A stretch of 64,000 bases of DNA from Rhodospirillales bacterium. Lineage in GTDB: Bacteria; Pseudomonadota; Alphaproteobacteria; Rhodospirillales; WMHbin7. The notes under the pieces were generated by a model. It was given only the letters and a program-made list of their open reading frames with translations, had not been told where the DNA came from and did not search any database. Shown piece by piece: positions 26,778 through 35,142 of this stretch (positions are counted from its first letter, which is position 1; each line of letters starts with the position of its first letter). The translations under genes and the position numbers were made by a program. Location of the stretch: assembly GCA_016214125.1 (NCBI GenBank), contig JACRPC010000042.1, positions 62,001 to 126,000 on the forward strand. Reading direction: 5' to 3'.

Positions 26778-27429
26778 TCCGCTTTCCCAGGAACTTCTAG
26801 GCCCGGCCGCCACGTCCTCTGGCCTGTCCACCAAGGAAGAGAGGTTGACCACTTTCTTTTTGTTCAATGAAATTGAGCGTGAAGGGGTGGTGTCGCAGGA
26901 ATCGCTGGCGACGCGCCTTGGCGTCGCCGTCGGGCTGACCAATGCCTACATCAAGCGCTGCGTTCGTAAGGGCTTGATAAAAATGCAGAAAGTACCGGCG
27001 CGGCGGTATGCCTATTTTCTCACGCCCACCGGGTTCGCGGAAAAAGGCCGCCTGACCGCCGAGTATTTGTCGCATTCGTTCGATTTTTTCCGCCGCGCCC
27101 GCAGCCAATCCTACGAGCTGCTCCACGCCGCCCATATGCGCGGCCTGCGACGGATCGTGCTCATTGGAGCGGACGAACTCGCGGAAGTCGCCGTCCTATC
27201 GGCGCTGGAGATATCAGGCCTCAAGCTGGTTGGCGTCGTTTCTCCGGGTCGCAACGCCACCCACTTTGCCGGCCTGCCGGTATTCAACGACCTCCAGGCC
27301 GCCGGTGATTTCGACGCCGTCATGGTGACCGATACCTCGACCCCCAGGCAAACGTACGAAGAACTCCGCCAGCGCTTTGAGGAGGATCGAATCCTCCTCG
27401 CGCCGCTGCTTCATATCGTGCGTCGCTAG
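26770..27429 (+). CDS. Winged-helix regulator with C-terminal Rossmann-like domain
   Basis: A 219-residue protein. Residues about 25-95 form a MarR/winged-helix DNA-binding domain (LATRLGVAVGLTNAYIKRC as recognition region, then KVPARRYAYFLTPTGF as the wing). Residues about 125-215 look like a CoA-binding or NAD-binding-type Rossmann fold (RIVLIGADELAEVAVLSAL, LVGVVSPG, LPVFNDLQ), similar to the small sensor domain found in front of nucleotide-sugar enzymes. It is the only regulator in the window, stands at the head of region 2, and may sense a nucleotide sugar or cofactor. That role is inference. Confidence 0.72.
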   Translation: MNDPLSQELLGPAATSSGLSTKEERLTTFFLFNEIEREGVVSQESLATRLGVAVGLTNAYIKRCVRKGLIKMQKVPARRYAYFLTPTGFAEKGRLTAEYLSHSFDFFRRARSQSYELLHAAHMRGLRRIVLIGADELAEVAVLSALEISGLKLVGVVSPGRNATHFAGLPVFNDLQAAGDFDAVMVTDTSTPRQTYEELRQRFEEDRILLAPLLHIVRR

Positions 27430-27440
27430 GGATTTTGAAC

Positions 27441-27490
27441 CGCCCAGTTGGGCGCTCGTTTCGGCCTTGCGCTCGGGGTGATTTCACCCG
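27441..27490 (+). other. Two small hairpins between regulator and next gene
   Basis: CGCCC/GGGCG (27441-27454, loop AGTT) and GGGTG/CACCC (27476-27489, loop ATTT) lie in the 145-bp gap after the regulator. Neither is followed by a T-run, so they are weak terminator candidates. They might slow transcription or form a leader structure. The rest of the gap shows nothing recognisable. Confidence 0.25.
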
Positions 27491-27574
27491 GAGTGCGGTA
27501 GCGTGCGCAGGGCTAGGCCTCCCCGGCGTCCCCTCACTCTTCCTTTTCCTAGCATTGGCAAGGCGCCGTTTCCC

Positions 27575-28951
27575 ATGAGCAAGATCAAGGTTCTTGTTGT
27601 CATCGATCATGACATCATGATCCGCCATTTCCTCCATAGCGGCGTCTTTCGGACCCTGGCAATAACGCATGATGTGACGTTTGTCTTCCCGGACCCCGCC
27701 ACCAGCCGCCGCGTGACCCTGGATGTCAAACAGCTCAACCTGCCGGGCGACATTCTGCATCTTCCCATCGACACGCAGCGGTCGGCTATCTGGAACAAGC
27801 TGAATGCCGTTTCGCGGTTTCGCTGGCGTCCCGGCGCGCATCACGCCGCCATGCGGAAAATCGTCTTGGATGGAATCGGCCCCAAACTCGCCCGACAATA
27901 TGCTTGGCTTGGGCTGCCGGGAATTTTCACCCTCTTCCGCCACCGTGCGCGGTCGCGCCTGAAGCCGCCGAACCGCCCGATGGCCGCGCTGCTCGACCGC
28001 GTCAGGCCGGACGTGGTGATCCATCCGACCGTTCTCTACGGGCCCTATGTTCAAGATTTGCTGCTGGAATGCAAACGGCGAGGCATCCCCCTGGTCTACG
28101 TCATGAATTCCTGGGACAACATCGTCACGAAATCCCTCATGGATATGAATCTCGATTGGCTTCTCGTCTGGGGCGAGCAGACCCGACAGCACGCCCTCCG
28201 CTATATGAAGGCCAATCCCAAGAAGGTCGTGTCCTTCGGCGCCGCGCAGTTCGACGTCTATCGCGATCCGCCCGCCGTGCAGAGGCGGGATTTTTTCGCC
28301 GAGCATGGCATCGACCCTTCCCTCCGACTGGTTCTTTATGCTGGGTCGAACATCATCGCTGACGAGCACAAGCACCTCGTCATGCTGGACGCGGCCATTC
28401 ACGACGGAAGACTGGCCAACTGCGCGATCCTCTATCGGCCGCATCCCTGGGGGATCACGGCGGACATGGCCAAGCGCATTCTGGCGCACCCCTGGCGCTC
28501 CGTTTTTCTCGACAATTCGTTGCGCCCACACATGGAGCGGGTCGCCGGAAACCCCGATGTCGTGGCCTATCCCGACTACCGGACGACGCGCGATGTGCTG
28601 AACAGTGTCGATGCCGTGATTTCACCGCTCTCGACAATTATCTTAGAGGCGATGATTTGCGGCAAACCACCAATCTGCTTCCATCCGGTCAACGATGACG
28701 CGCCCTACTACGATCAACTGGCACCCCTCGCCCATTTCAAGGAAATTTACGACTTGCCGGAAGTGCTAAAGGCCTACGGCGACAACGAGTTGATTCCCCG
28801 CGCGGCGGATCTGCTGACTTCGCTTGAGAGGCCGGGAATTGCCGAAGAGCAGCGCCAGGCCAGCAAGTTCTTCGTCGATCTGCATGACGCGCCCTATGGC
28901 GAGAGGCTGGTTCTGTTCGTCGAAGGCTTGGTCGGCTACGCTCCCTTATGA
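27575..28951 (+). CDS. GT-B-like glycosyl/glycerophosphotransferase family protein
   Basis: A 458-residue protein from ATG 27575. It has a GT-B fold look: an N-terminal Rossmann-like half beginning IKVLVVIDHDIMIRHFL, and a C-terminal half with LVLYAGSN, ILYRPHPWG and SPLSTIILEAMICGKPPI. The last motif resembles the CDP-glycerol glycerophosphotransferase and capsule synthase group. It is followed in ATGA overlap by the NeuB gene, so it may transfer the nonulosonic acid or another residue made downstream. The family assignment is by motif only. Confidence 0.6.
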   Translation: MSKIKVLVVIDHDIMIRHFLHSGVFRTLAITHDVTFVFPDPATSRRVTLDVKQLNLPGDILHLPIDTQRSAIWNKLNAVSRFRWRPGAHHAAMRKIVLDGIGPKLARQYAWLGLPGIFTLFRHRARSRLKPPNRPMAALLDRVRPDVVIHPTVLYGPYVQDLLLECKRRGIPLVYVMNSWDNIVTKSLMDMNLDWLLVWGEQTRQHALRYMKANPKKVVSFGAAQFDVYRDPPAVQRRDFFAEHGIDPSLRLVLYAGSNIIADEHKHLVMLDAAIHDGRLANCAILYRPHPWGITADMAKRILAHPWRSVFLDNSLRPHMERVAGNPDVVAYPDYRTTRDVLNSVDAVISPLSTIILEAMICGKPPICFHPVNDDAPYYDQLAPLAHFKEIYDLPEVLKAYGDNELIPRAADLLTSLERPGIAEEQRQASKFFVDLHDAPYGERLVLFVEGLVGYAPL

Positions 28952-29976
28952 GTCAAGACTTTCCCAGCGTGATCGAAATCGCCGGGCGCGCCATCGGCCC
29001 CGGAGCCCCCGTCTTCATCATCGCGGAGGCGGGCGTTGCCCATTTCGGCGATCCGGCAAAGGCCGATGCGTTGGTCGATCTCGCCGCCGAGGGCGGAGCC
29101 GACGCCTTCAAAACGCAGGCCTTTGCCACGGATCGCCTGATTGCGTCGTCCTCCCCCGAGTGGCGCGACCGCTTGCGGTCCAAGGAGGTCGGCTTTTCCT
29201 TTCTTGAGCGAATGCATGAGCGCTGCAAGATACGGGGCCTCACATTCCTCTGCACGGCCCACGATGAGACGGCGCTCGACTGGGTGGCGCGCCTCAATCC
29301 TCCCGCTTGCAAGATCGGCTCCGGCGAACGCGGCAACTTGCCGTTTCTTAAGAAAATTGCCGCCTTGGGCAAGCCGGTCCTCCTCTCGACGGGCATGCAT
29401 GAACGCGCCCATGTTGAGCAGTCCCTTGACGCCTTGCGCAGCGCGGGCTGCCGCGAACTCGCTCTGCTCCACTGCGTCACCAGCTATCCCACGCCCAACG
29501 AGCAGGTGGGCTTGCGGGCGATGAGCGCCTTGTCTCGCCTGTTTCCCGGCCCGGTCGGCTATTCCGACCACACAGCAGGTCACCAGGCGGTCCTCTGCGC
29601 CGTGGCGATGGGGGCCAGCTTGATCGAAAAACACATCACCTTGGACTTCAACGTCCCGAACGCCCAGGACTGGAAGGTCTCTTGCGGACCTCGCGACTTC
29701 CCGCAATTTGTAAAATCGATCCGCGAGGTGGAGGCCAGCCTGGGCCGCGCCGAGCTGATCATTCAACCCTGCGAGAGGCCAGCGTTGGATTGGGCGCTGA
29801 AGTCGCTTGTCGCCGCGAGAGATTTGGCTGCGGGAACGGTTCTCAGCCGCGACATGCTGGAAGCCAAGCGCCCAGGGCGCGGCATCGCGCCGGCCGAGCT
29901 GGATCAGGTGATTGGCAGACATCTGCTCACCCCCCTGATGGCGGACGGCGCCTTGACATGGGACATCCTGGCGTGA
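28948..29976 (+). CDS. neuB: N-acetylneuraminate/legionaminate synthase-like (NeuB family)
   Basis: A 342-residue NeuB homologue that condenses PEP with a six-carbon HexNAc to make a nonulosonic acid. The TIM barrel has FIIAEAGVAHFGD, DAFKTQAF, KIGSGERGNLPFL, and the two metal-binding histidines H208 (GYSDHT) and H229 (IEKHITLD), with the same 21-residue spacing as H215/H236 of the meningococcal enzyme. A SAF-type antifreeze-like domain (LVAARDLAAGTVLSRDML) ends the protein. NeuC and NeuA homologues follow at once. Whether the product is sialic, legionaminic or pseudaminic acid cannot be decided by eye. Confidence 0.88.
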   Translation: MSQDFPSVIEIAGRAIGPGAPVFIIAEAGVAHFGDPAKADALVDLAAEGGADAFKTQAFATDRLIASSSPEWRDRLRSKEVGFSFLERMHERCKIRGLTFLCTAHDETALDWVARLNPPACKIGSGERGNLPFLKKIAALGKPVLLSTGMHERAHVEQSLDALRSAGCRELALLHCVTSYPTPNEQVGLRAMSALSRLFPGPVGYSDHTAGHQAVLCAVAMGASLIEKHITLDFNVPNAQDWKVSCGPRDFPQFVKSIREVEASLGRAELIIQPCERPALDWALKSLVAARDLAAGTVLSRDMLEAKRPGRGIAPAELDQVIGRHLLTPLMADGALTWDILA

Positions 29977-31145
29977 CCGCCCGGCGCATCGCCGTGCTGA
30001 CCGGCAAGCGCGGCGGCTTTGGCGCCATGAAGCCCATGCTGCGCGCTATCGACGCCGATCCTGGCCTGGAGCTGCAGCTGATCGTCACCGATCAGCATGT
30101 AAGCCAAGCCTTCGGCAACACGATCGACGAGGTGAAGCGTGACTTCAAGGTTGCCGCCGCCATCGACATGGCGCAAAGCGGAGGCGGGCCTGCGCAACGC
30201 GCCCAGGCCCTTGGCACATGCCTCCATCGCATGTCCGGCGCTCTCTTGGATCTTAGCCCCGACTTGCTCGTCCTCTATGGCGACCGCGGCGAGGTTCTGG
30301 CGACCGCCATTGCGGCGATTCATCTGGGTATCCCGATTGCCCATCTGCAAGGCGGGGATGTTTCGGGCAATGTCGATGAATCGATGCGCCACGCCATTAC
30401 CAAACTGGCGCATCTTCACTTCCCCTCGACGGCGGCAAGCGCCCAGCGCATCCGCGCCATGGGCGAGGAGGCTTGGCGAATCCAGGCCGTAGGCGACAAT
30501 CATATCGATCTGATTGTCGCCGGCGAATTCACGCCTCCTGAAATGGTGCGGCAGAAATTCGGGCTTTCCCCTGACGTGGCGCCCATCGTCGTTCTGCAGC
30601 ATTCGGAAACCGTGCGCCTGCGCGACAACTACGCCGACATGCAGGCCACGCTGAGGGCCGTTCTCGCAACCGGAAGGCCCACGATCGCCGTCTATCCCTG
30701 TTCGGACCACGGCTATGAGGATGTCGTCAGGGCGATCGAAGAACAGCGCGGCCATCCCCGGCTTTCGATCTTCCGCAATATCGACGCCCCCGATTTTTGG
30801 GGTCTTTTGTCGATATCGGCCCTCATGGTTGGCAACTCGTCGGCGGGGTTGATCGAAACGCCCTCCTTTCGCATTCCCTCGCTGTGCCTGGGAGAGCGCC
30901 AGAAGGGCCGGGGGCGGGCCGAGAATGTCCTTGCGTGCGACTATGAGCCGGACCGGATCGCCCTGGCGCTCGACAAAGCGTTGAACGACAAGGCGTTTCG
31001 CCAGCGGGTCGCCACCTGTTCGCAGCCCTTTGGCGACGGCTTGGCCTGGAAGAGAATCGTCGACCGGCTGAAGAGTGTTGAGCTTGATGCCAAGCTTCTG
31101 GAAAAGCGCCTTGACCTTGAAAGCCTCGACGGAGGGCCGTCCTGA
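29973..31145 (+). CDS. neuC: UDP-N-acetylglucosamine 2-epimerase (hydrolysing), NeuC/LegG-like
   Basis: A 390-residue hydrolysing epimerase releasing ManNAc (or a diacetamido analogue) and UDP. RIAVLTGKRGGFGAMKPML, LQLIVTDQHVSQAFG, LYGDRGEVLA, HLQGGDVSGNVDESMRHA and VGNSSAGLIETPSF are typical of NeuC, including the GGD that sets it apart from WecB. I start at GTG 29973 (GTGA overlap with neuB); ATG 29958 five codons upstream is an alternative. It supplies the substrate of the NeuB protein before it, and its stop shares one base with the start of the cytidylyltransferase. Confidence 0.88.
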   Translation: MTARRIAVLTGKRGGFGAMKPMLRAIDADPGLELQLIVTDQHVSQAFGNTIDEVKRDFKVAAAIDMAQSGGGPAQRAQALGTCLHRMSGALLDLSPDLLVLYGDRGEVLATAIAAIHLGIPIAHLQGGDVSGNVDESMRHAITKLAHLHFPSTAASAQRIRAMGEEAWRIQAVGDNHIDLIVAGEFTPPEMVRQKFGLSPDVAPIVVLQHSETVRLRDNYADMQATLRAVLATGRPTIAVYPCSDHGYEDVVRAIEEQRGHPRLSIFRNIDAPDFWGLLSISALMVGNSSAGLIETPSFRIPSLCLGERQKGRGRAENVLACDYEPDRIALALDKALNDKAFRQRVATCSQPFGDGLAWKRIVDRLKSVELDAKLLEKRLDLESLDGGPS

Positions 31146-31858
31146 TGGCGGCCCGAGACGTGCTGGCCTTGATCCCGGCGCGCGGCGGCTCTAAGGGCAT
31201 TCCACGCAAGAACCTGCAGATTCTTGGCGGCGCTTCCTTGACCGGCCTTGCCCTTCAATGCGCCCTCAAGGCTAAATCCATCACGCGCGTCGCCCTGTCT
31301 ACGGACGACCCTGAAATCGCCGCCGCCGGCAGGGCCTTGGGCGCCGATATCATCCACCGGCCACAGGAACTGGCGGACGACCAGGCTCAAACCCTGCCCG
31401 TTCTGCGTCACGCCCTTGAGGCCTGCGCGGATCGCGGCCTTCATTTCGAAGCCCTAGTGCTTCTTGAGCCCACCAGCCCCTTCCGGACGCCCGGTCTGAT
31501 TGATGACTGTCTTGAATTGCTGTTTAGCGAGCCTTCCGGCAGCGTCGTCACCGTCACCCAACTGGAGAGAAATCCTTTCAATATCTTCAAGGTTGAGGGA
31601 CACCGCGCCCAGCGTTTCGTGCGCGACCCTTTGCCAATTACTTGGCGGCGCCAGGATTTCGACATGCTAAAGCGCATCAATGGCTGCGTTTATGCCGCAA
31701 GGGTGGCCGATATCAAAGAGGGGCATTTGGTGACGGAACCCATCCGGGTCCTCGAAATGCCAGCAGAATGCTCGATCAACATCGACACCCCGCTCGATCT
31801 GGAGATCGCCCGGATGATCGCCGGCCGCATGCCGGAACTGCTGCGCCCGTTAATCTGA
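31145..31858 (+). CDS. neuA: CMP-nonulosonate cytidylyltransferase (NeuA/LegF-like)
   Basis: A 237-residue nucleotidyltransferase with the CMP-sialate synthetase signature LIPARGGSKGIPRKNL, then ALSTDDPEIAAAG, VLLEPTSPFRTPG and INIDTPLDLEIA. It activates the sugar acid made by NeuB to its CMP form. ATG 31145 overlaps the neuC stop by one base. The trio NeuB-NeuC-NeuA is thus complete and contiguous. It is different from the SpsF-like cytidylyltransferase at 57379, which suggests that two separate CMP-sugars are made. Confidence 0.88.
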   Translation: MAARDVLALIPARGGSKGIPRKNLQILGGASLTGLALQCALKAKSITRVALSTDDPEIAAAGRALGADIIHRPQELADDQAQTLPVLRHALEACADRGLHFEALVLLEPTSPFRTPGLIDDCLELLFSEPSGSVVTVTQLERNPFNIFKVEGHRAQRFVRDPLPITWRRQDFDMLKRINGCVYAARVADIKEGHLVTEPIRVLEMPAECSINIDTPLDLEIARMIAGRMPELLRPLI

Positions 31859-31864
31859 AGCGGC

Positions 31865-33910
31865 ATGTCCCATCCCGTCTTCCTGGCTGACCTGACCTAC
31901 ACGCAGCATTCCTTGCAGTCGGAAATCATTCCGCACGCCATCGGCTGCGTGGGCGCGGTCGCCCAGAGCCGCCTGGGCGGCGCCGTTTCCATCTCGCTTT
32001 TCAAGCGTCCCGAAAAGCTGGCCGCCGCACTTGAACATCAGCAGCCCAAAATTGTGGCGTTTTCCTCCTATGCCTGGAATTTCCGCCTCTCTTACCGTTT
32101 TGCCGCCGCGATCAAGCAGAGCCGTCCCGGAACCGTGACGATCTTTGGCGGTCCCAACTATCCAGGCGAAGCCGAACGCCAAGCTGAGTTCCTTCGTGCG
32201 CACCCGGCGATTGATTTTTTCGTCGTCAAGGAAGGAGAACTGCCTTTCGCCAATCTGGCGGCGGCCCTCGTCGCAAATGACTTCCGTCTCGACCAAGAGT
32301 ACGACATCCCTTCCGTTCACTATTTCGATAAGAGCGCCATGTCCGTGCGCTTGCCCGCCCTTGAGACGCGCCTGCCTGATCTTGCCGCCATCCCTTCGCC
32401 CTACTTATCGGGCCAGCTGGATGAATTTATCGACGATGGCTTCCAACCGATCATCCAGACCAATCGAGGCTGCCCATTTTCCTGTACCTTCTGCGTCGAA
32501 GGCGAGGGCTATTACAGCCGGGTGGTCAAAAAGCCGAGATCAAGGATCGAAGACGAGCTCCATTATATTGGTCAGCGCATGGCGCCCCGGGTCGCCCAGG
32601 GCAAGCGTGCGGATTTGTTCATCGCCGATTCCAATTTCGGCATGTTCGCCGAGGATATCGAGACCTGCCACGCGCTTCGCGACTGTCAAGACAAGTACGA
32701 CTGGCCGCAATTCATCAGCGTCGCCACCGGCAAGAATCAGAAGGAGCGGGTGATCGAGGCGGCCCGCCTTGTTCGTGGCGCCTTGCGGCTTTCCGGCTCG
32801 GTCCAGTCCTTGGATGAGGAGGTGCTGGACAAGATCAAGCGGCGCAATGTCGCCGCCAGCCAGTTGCTGGAGATTGCCCAGATGGGCGGCGAGCTTGGCG
32901 CCAACACCTATTCCGAACTTATCCTCGCCCTGCCCGGTCAGACCGTTGCTAGTTACGAGGAAACCGTGGCGCAGCTCCTGGAAATGGGATTCAACAACGT
33001 TGAAACCTATACTTTGATGCTCCTTTATGGAACGGAAATGGAGAGTGCCGAACAGCGGACGCTTTTTGGTCTAAGAACCAAATTCCGCGTCATTCCAAGG
33101 TGCTTTGGGTATTATGACGTTCTGGGCCAGCCGGTTTGCGTAGGGGAAATCGAGGAAGTCGTCATCGCCACCCGGGACATGTCTTACGACGAGTACATCT
33201 CGTGCCGCAAGTTCGCTCTGCTCGTCACCCTGTTTCACAATGATGGTTATTTTGATCTTGGCCTGCGCCTCCTAAAACAATCCGGAACTCCCGTCTTTGA
33301 CGCCATCAAGGCCGTTTCCAGGTCCATAGAAGCATCCGTTCTCATTTCGTATTTTAGCCGTTTTGCCCAGGATACCCAGGATGAATTATGGGATCAGGCA
33401 ACCGGACTTGAAGCCTCTTTGAGGGACCCAGAGACCATCCAGCGCTATATTTCTGGAGAACTGGGCAACAATATTCTTTACCGCTACAAGTCGCTCGCCA
33501 TGGTCGAGGCGCCCCAGGCTCTGAGCCAGACCTTCGAGGCCGCCATCGTCTCGTCATGGGAAGCGCGTCACGGAGCGATGAATGCCGATCAAAGGGGGTT
33601 CGTCGCCGAGCTGATGGCGTACTCCACCTGCCGGATGCAAAATCTGTTTCATGACCGCGAGGCGGAGCCGCAGCTCGTGACGGGTTGGAATTTCGAAGAA
33701 ATCCTTGATCAAGGGTTGTTTTTGCACATCGGCACAAGCGTTTGGCCCGGACCCGTAAAGCGGTTGGCCTTCGTCCACGATCACGAGCAGAAGCGCGTCA
33801 TCCATTGGCTGCTGGACACCTATGGCTCTGACGAGCGCGGCCTTACACGACTGGTCACGCGATGCAATCTGAAACAGCTTCTTCGTAAACCCGCCTTCGC
33901 GGCCGCCTAG
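31865..33910 (+). CDS. B12-binding-domain radical SAM protein
   Basis: A 681-residue protein with a B12-type Rossmann domain (about 1-170; KIVAFSSYAWNFRLSYRFA, TIFGGPNYPG) before a radical SAM barrel. The iron-sulfur cysteines are C203, C207 and C210 (RGCPFSCTFC). The long C-terminal part (about 400-681) matches nothing I know. The classic DxHxxG cobalamin-binding motif is not visible, so actual B12 binding is doubtful. It lies between the NeuBCA trio and UDP-sulfoquinovose synthase, which points to a sugar or glycan modification such as C-methylation or a radical rearrangement. Reaction unknown. Confidence 0.8.
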   Translation: MSHPVFLADLTYTQHSLQSEIIPHAIGCVGAVAQSRLGGAVSISLFKRPEKLAAALEHQQPKIVAFSSYAWNFRLSYRFAAAIKQSRPGTVTIFGGPNYPGEAERQAEFLRAHPAIDFFVVKEGELPFANLAAALVANDFRLDQEYDIPSVHYFDKSAMSVRLPALETRLPDLAAIPSPYLSGQLDEFIDDGFQPIIQTNRGCPFSCTFCVEGEGYYSRVVKKPRSRIEDELHYIGQRMAPRVAQGKRADLFIADSNFGMFAEDIETCHALRDCQDKYDWPQFISVATGKNQKERVIEAARLVRGALRLSGSVQSLDEEVLDKIKRRNVAASQLLEIAQMGGELGANTYSELILALPGQTVASYEETVAQLLEMGFNNVETYTLMLLYGTEMESAEQRTLFGLRTKFRVIPRCFGYYDVLGQPVCVGEIEEVVIATRDMSYDEYISCRKFALLVTLFHNDGYFDLGLRLLKQSGTPVFDAIKAVSRSIEASVLISYFSRFAQDTQDELWDQATGLEASLRDPETIQRYISGELGNNILYRYKSLAMVEAPQALSQTFEAAIVSSWEARHGAMNADQRGFVAELMAYSTCRMQNLFHDREAEPQLVTGWNFEEILDQGLFLHIGTSVWPGPVKRLAFVHDHEQKRVIHWLLDTYGSDERGLTRLVTRCNLKQLLRKPAFAAA

Positions 33911-33976
33911 ATGTTGTTCTTTGCTGCTGCAATTGCTAGATCAGCTTCCTGAAATCCCTAATTTGGTTGAGATGTC

Positions 33977-35131
33977 ATGAAAATTCTCGTTCTGGGCGGC
34001 GACGGTTATCTCGGATGGCCGACGGCAATGTATTTTTCGCGGCTGGGCCATGATGTCATGGCCGTCGACAACTTCGTCAAGAGGCGCATTGAGATCGAAG
34101 AGGGAATCGAGCCGCTGGAGCCCCTGCTCACGCTCCATCGCCGCATTGCGCTCTGGGAGGCGACGACCGGCCACAAGATCAGGCTGGCGGTGGGCGATCT
34201 CTTGAATCATCGCATGGTGTATGACCTGCTTGAGCATTTCACGCCGGACGCCATCATTCATTATGCCGAGCAGCCCTCTGCGCCCTATTCGATGGAAAGC
34301 CGCGACAAGGCGGTGTTCACGCAGCACAACAATGTGATCGGTACGCTCAATCTTCTGTTCGCCATGAAGCGCCACTGCCCCGAGGCGCATCTGATCAAGT
34401 TGGGCACGATGGGAGAATACGGCACACCCAACATCGATATCGAAGAGGGCTACATTACCATCACCCACAATGGGCGCGTCGATACGCTGCCCTTCCCCAA
34501 ACAGCCGGGCAGTTTTTACCATCTCTCGAAGGTTCACGATTCCGCCAATATCCTTTTCGCGTGCCGCACTTGGGGCCTTCGGGCGACCGATCTCAACCAG
34601 GGCGTGGTTTACGGCATCGAGACGGATGAGACGAAGCTTAAACCTGGTCTGCACACCGCCTTCCATTACGATGCGGTTTTTGGAACGGTGCTGAACCGCT
34701 TTTGCGTTCAGGCCGTGGCGGGGGCGCCGCTGACCGTCTACGGATCGGGCGGACAGACTCGCGGCTTCTTGAATATTCGCGACACCATTCAGTGCGTCGA
34801 TCTGGCGACGCAAAACCCGGCCGATATCGGGGAATGCCGCGTCTATAACCAGCTAACCGAGGTCTTCTCGGTCTTGGAACTCACCAAGCTTGTCGAGGTG
34901 GCGGGCAAGAAGCTGGGCATTGAGGTAAGAATCGATCATATTGCCAATCCGCGCGTCGAGAAAGAAGAGCACTATTACAATCCCAAACACACCAAGTTGA
35001 TCGACCTGGGGCTGAAGCCGCACCTTCTCTCCGACGTTCTCGTTGAGCAGATGATCGGGCATATCCAGACGGTGCGCGATCAGATCAACCTTTCGACCTT
35101 CAAGCCCACCATCAAGTGGCGCGAGAAATAG
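33977..35131 (+). CDS. sqdB: UDP-sulfoquinovose synthase (SQD1/SqdB family)
   Basis: A 384-residue SDR that looks strongly like plant SQD1, which makes UDP-sulfoquinovose from UDP-glucose and sulfite. Stretches such as LGTMGEYGTPNIDIEEGYI, FYHLSKVHDSANI, ATDLNQGVVYG and EEHYYNPKHTKL recall the SQD1 family. The catalytic residues T144, Y181 and K185 keep the spacing of T145/Y182/K186 in Arabidopsis SQD1, and GGDGYLG binds NAD. No sulfolipid glycosyltransferase (SqdX/SqdD type) is recognisable next to it; it sits among surface-glycan genes. A sulfoquinovose residue in the glycan is therefore plausible, as is a stray sulfolipid gene. Confidence 0.87.
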   Translation: MKILVLGGDGYLGWPTAMYFSRLGHDVMAVDNFVKRRIEIEEGIEPLEPLLTLHRRIALWEATTGHKIRLAVGDLLNHRMVYDLLEHFTPDAIIHYAEQPSAPYSMESRDKAVFTQHNNVIGTLNLLFAMKRHCPEAHLIKLGTMGEYGTPNIDIEEGYITITHNGRVDTLPFPKQPGSFYHLSKVHDSANILFACRTWGLRATDLNQGVVYGIETDETKLKPGLHTAFHYDAVFGTVLNRFCVQAVAGAPLTVYGSGGQTRGFLNIRDTIQCVDLATQNPADIGECRVYNQLTEVFSVLELTKLVEVAGKKLGIEVRIDHIANPRVEKEEHYYNPKHTKLIDLGLKPHLLSDVLVEQMIGHIQTVRDQINLSTFKPTIKWREK

Positions 35132-35142
35132 GGATTTCCGGG

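Noticed and set aside
27441-27490. Intrinsic terminator after the regulator
   Set aside because: The stems are only five or six base pairs and no T-run follows; kept only as weak hairpins.
33977-35131. SQD1-like protein as an ordinary UDP-glucose 4-epimerase
   Set aside because: The GEYGTPNIDIEEGYI and NPKHTKL stretches and overall pattern are specific to the SQD1 group and absent from GalE.
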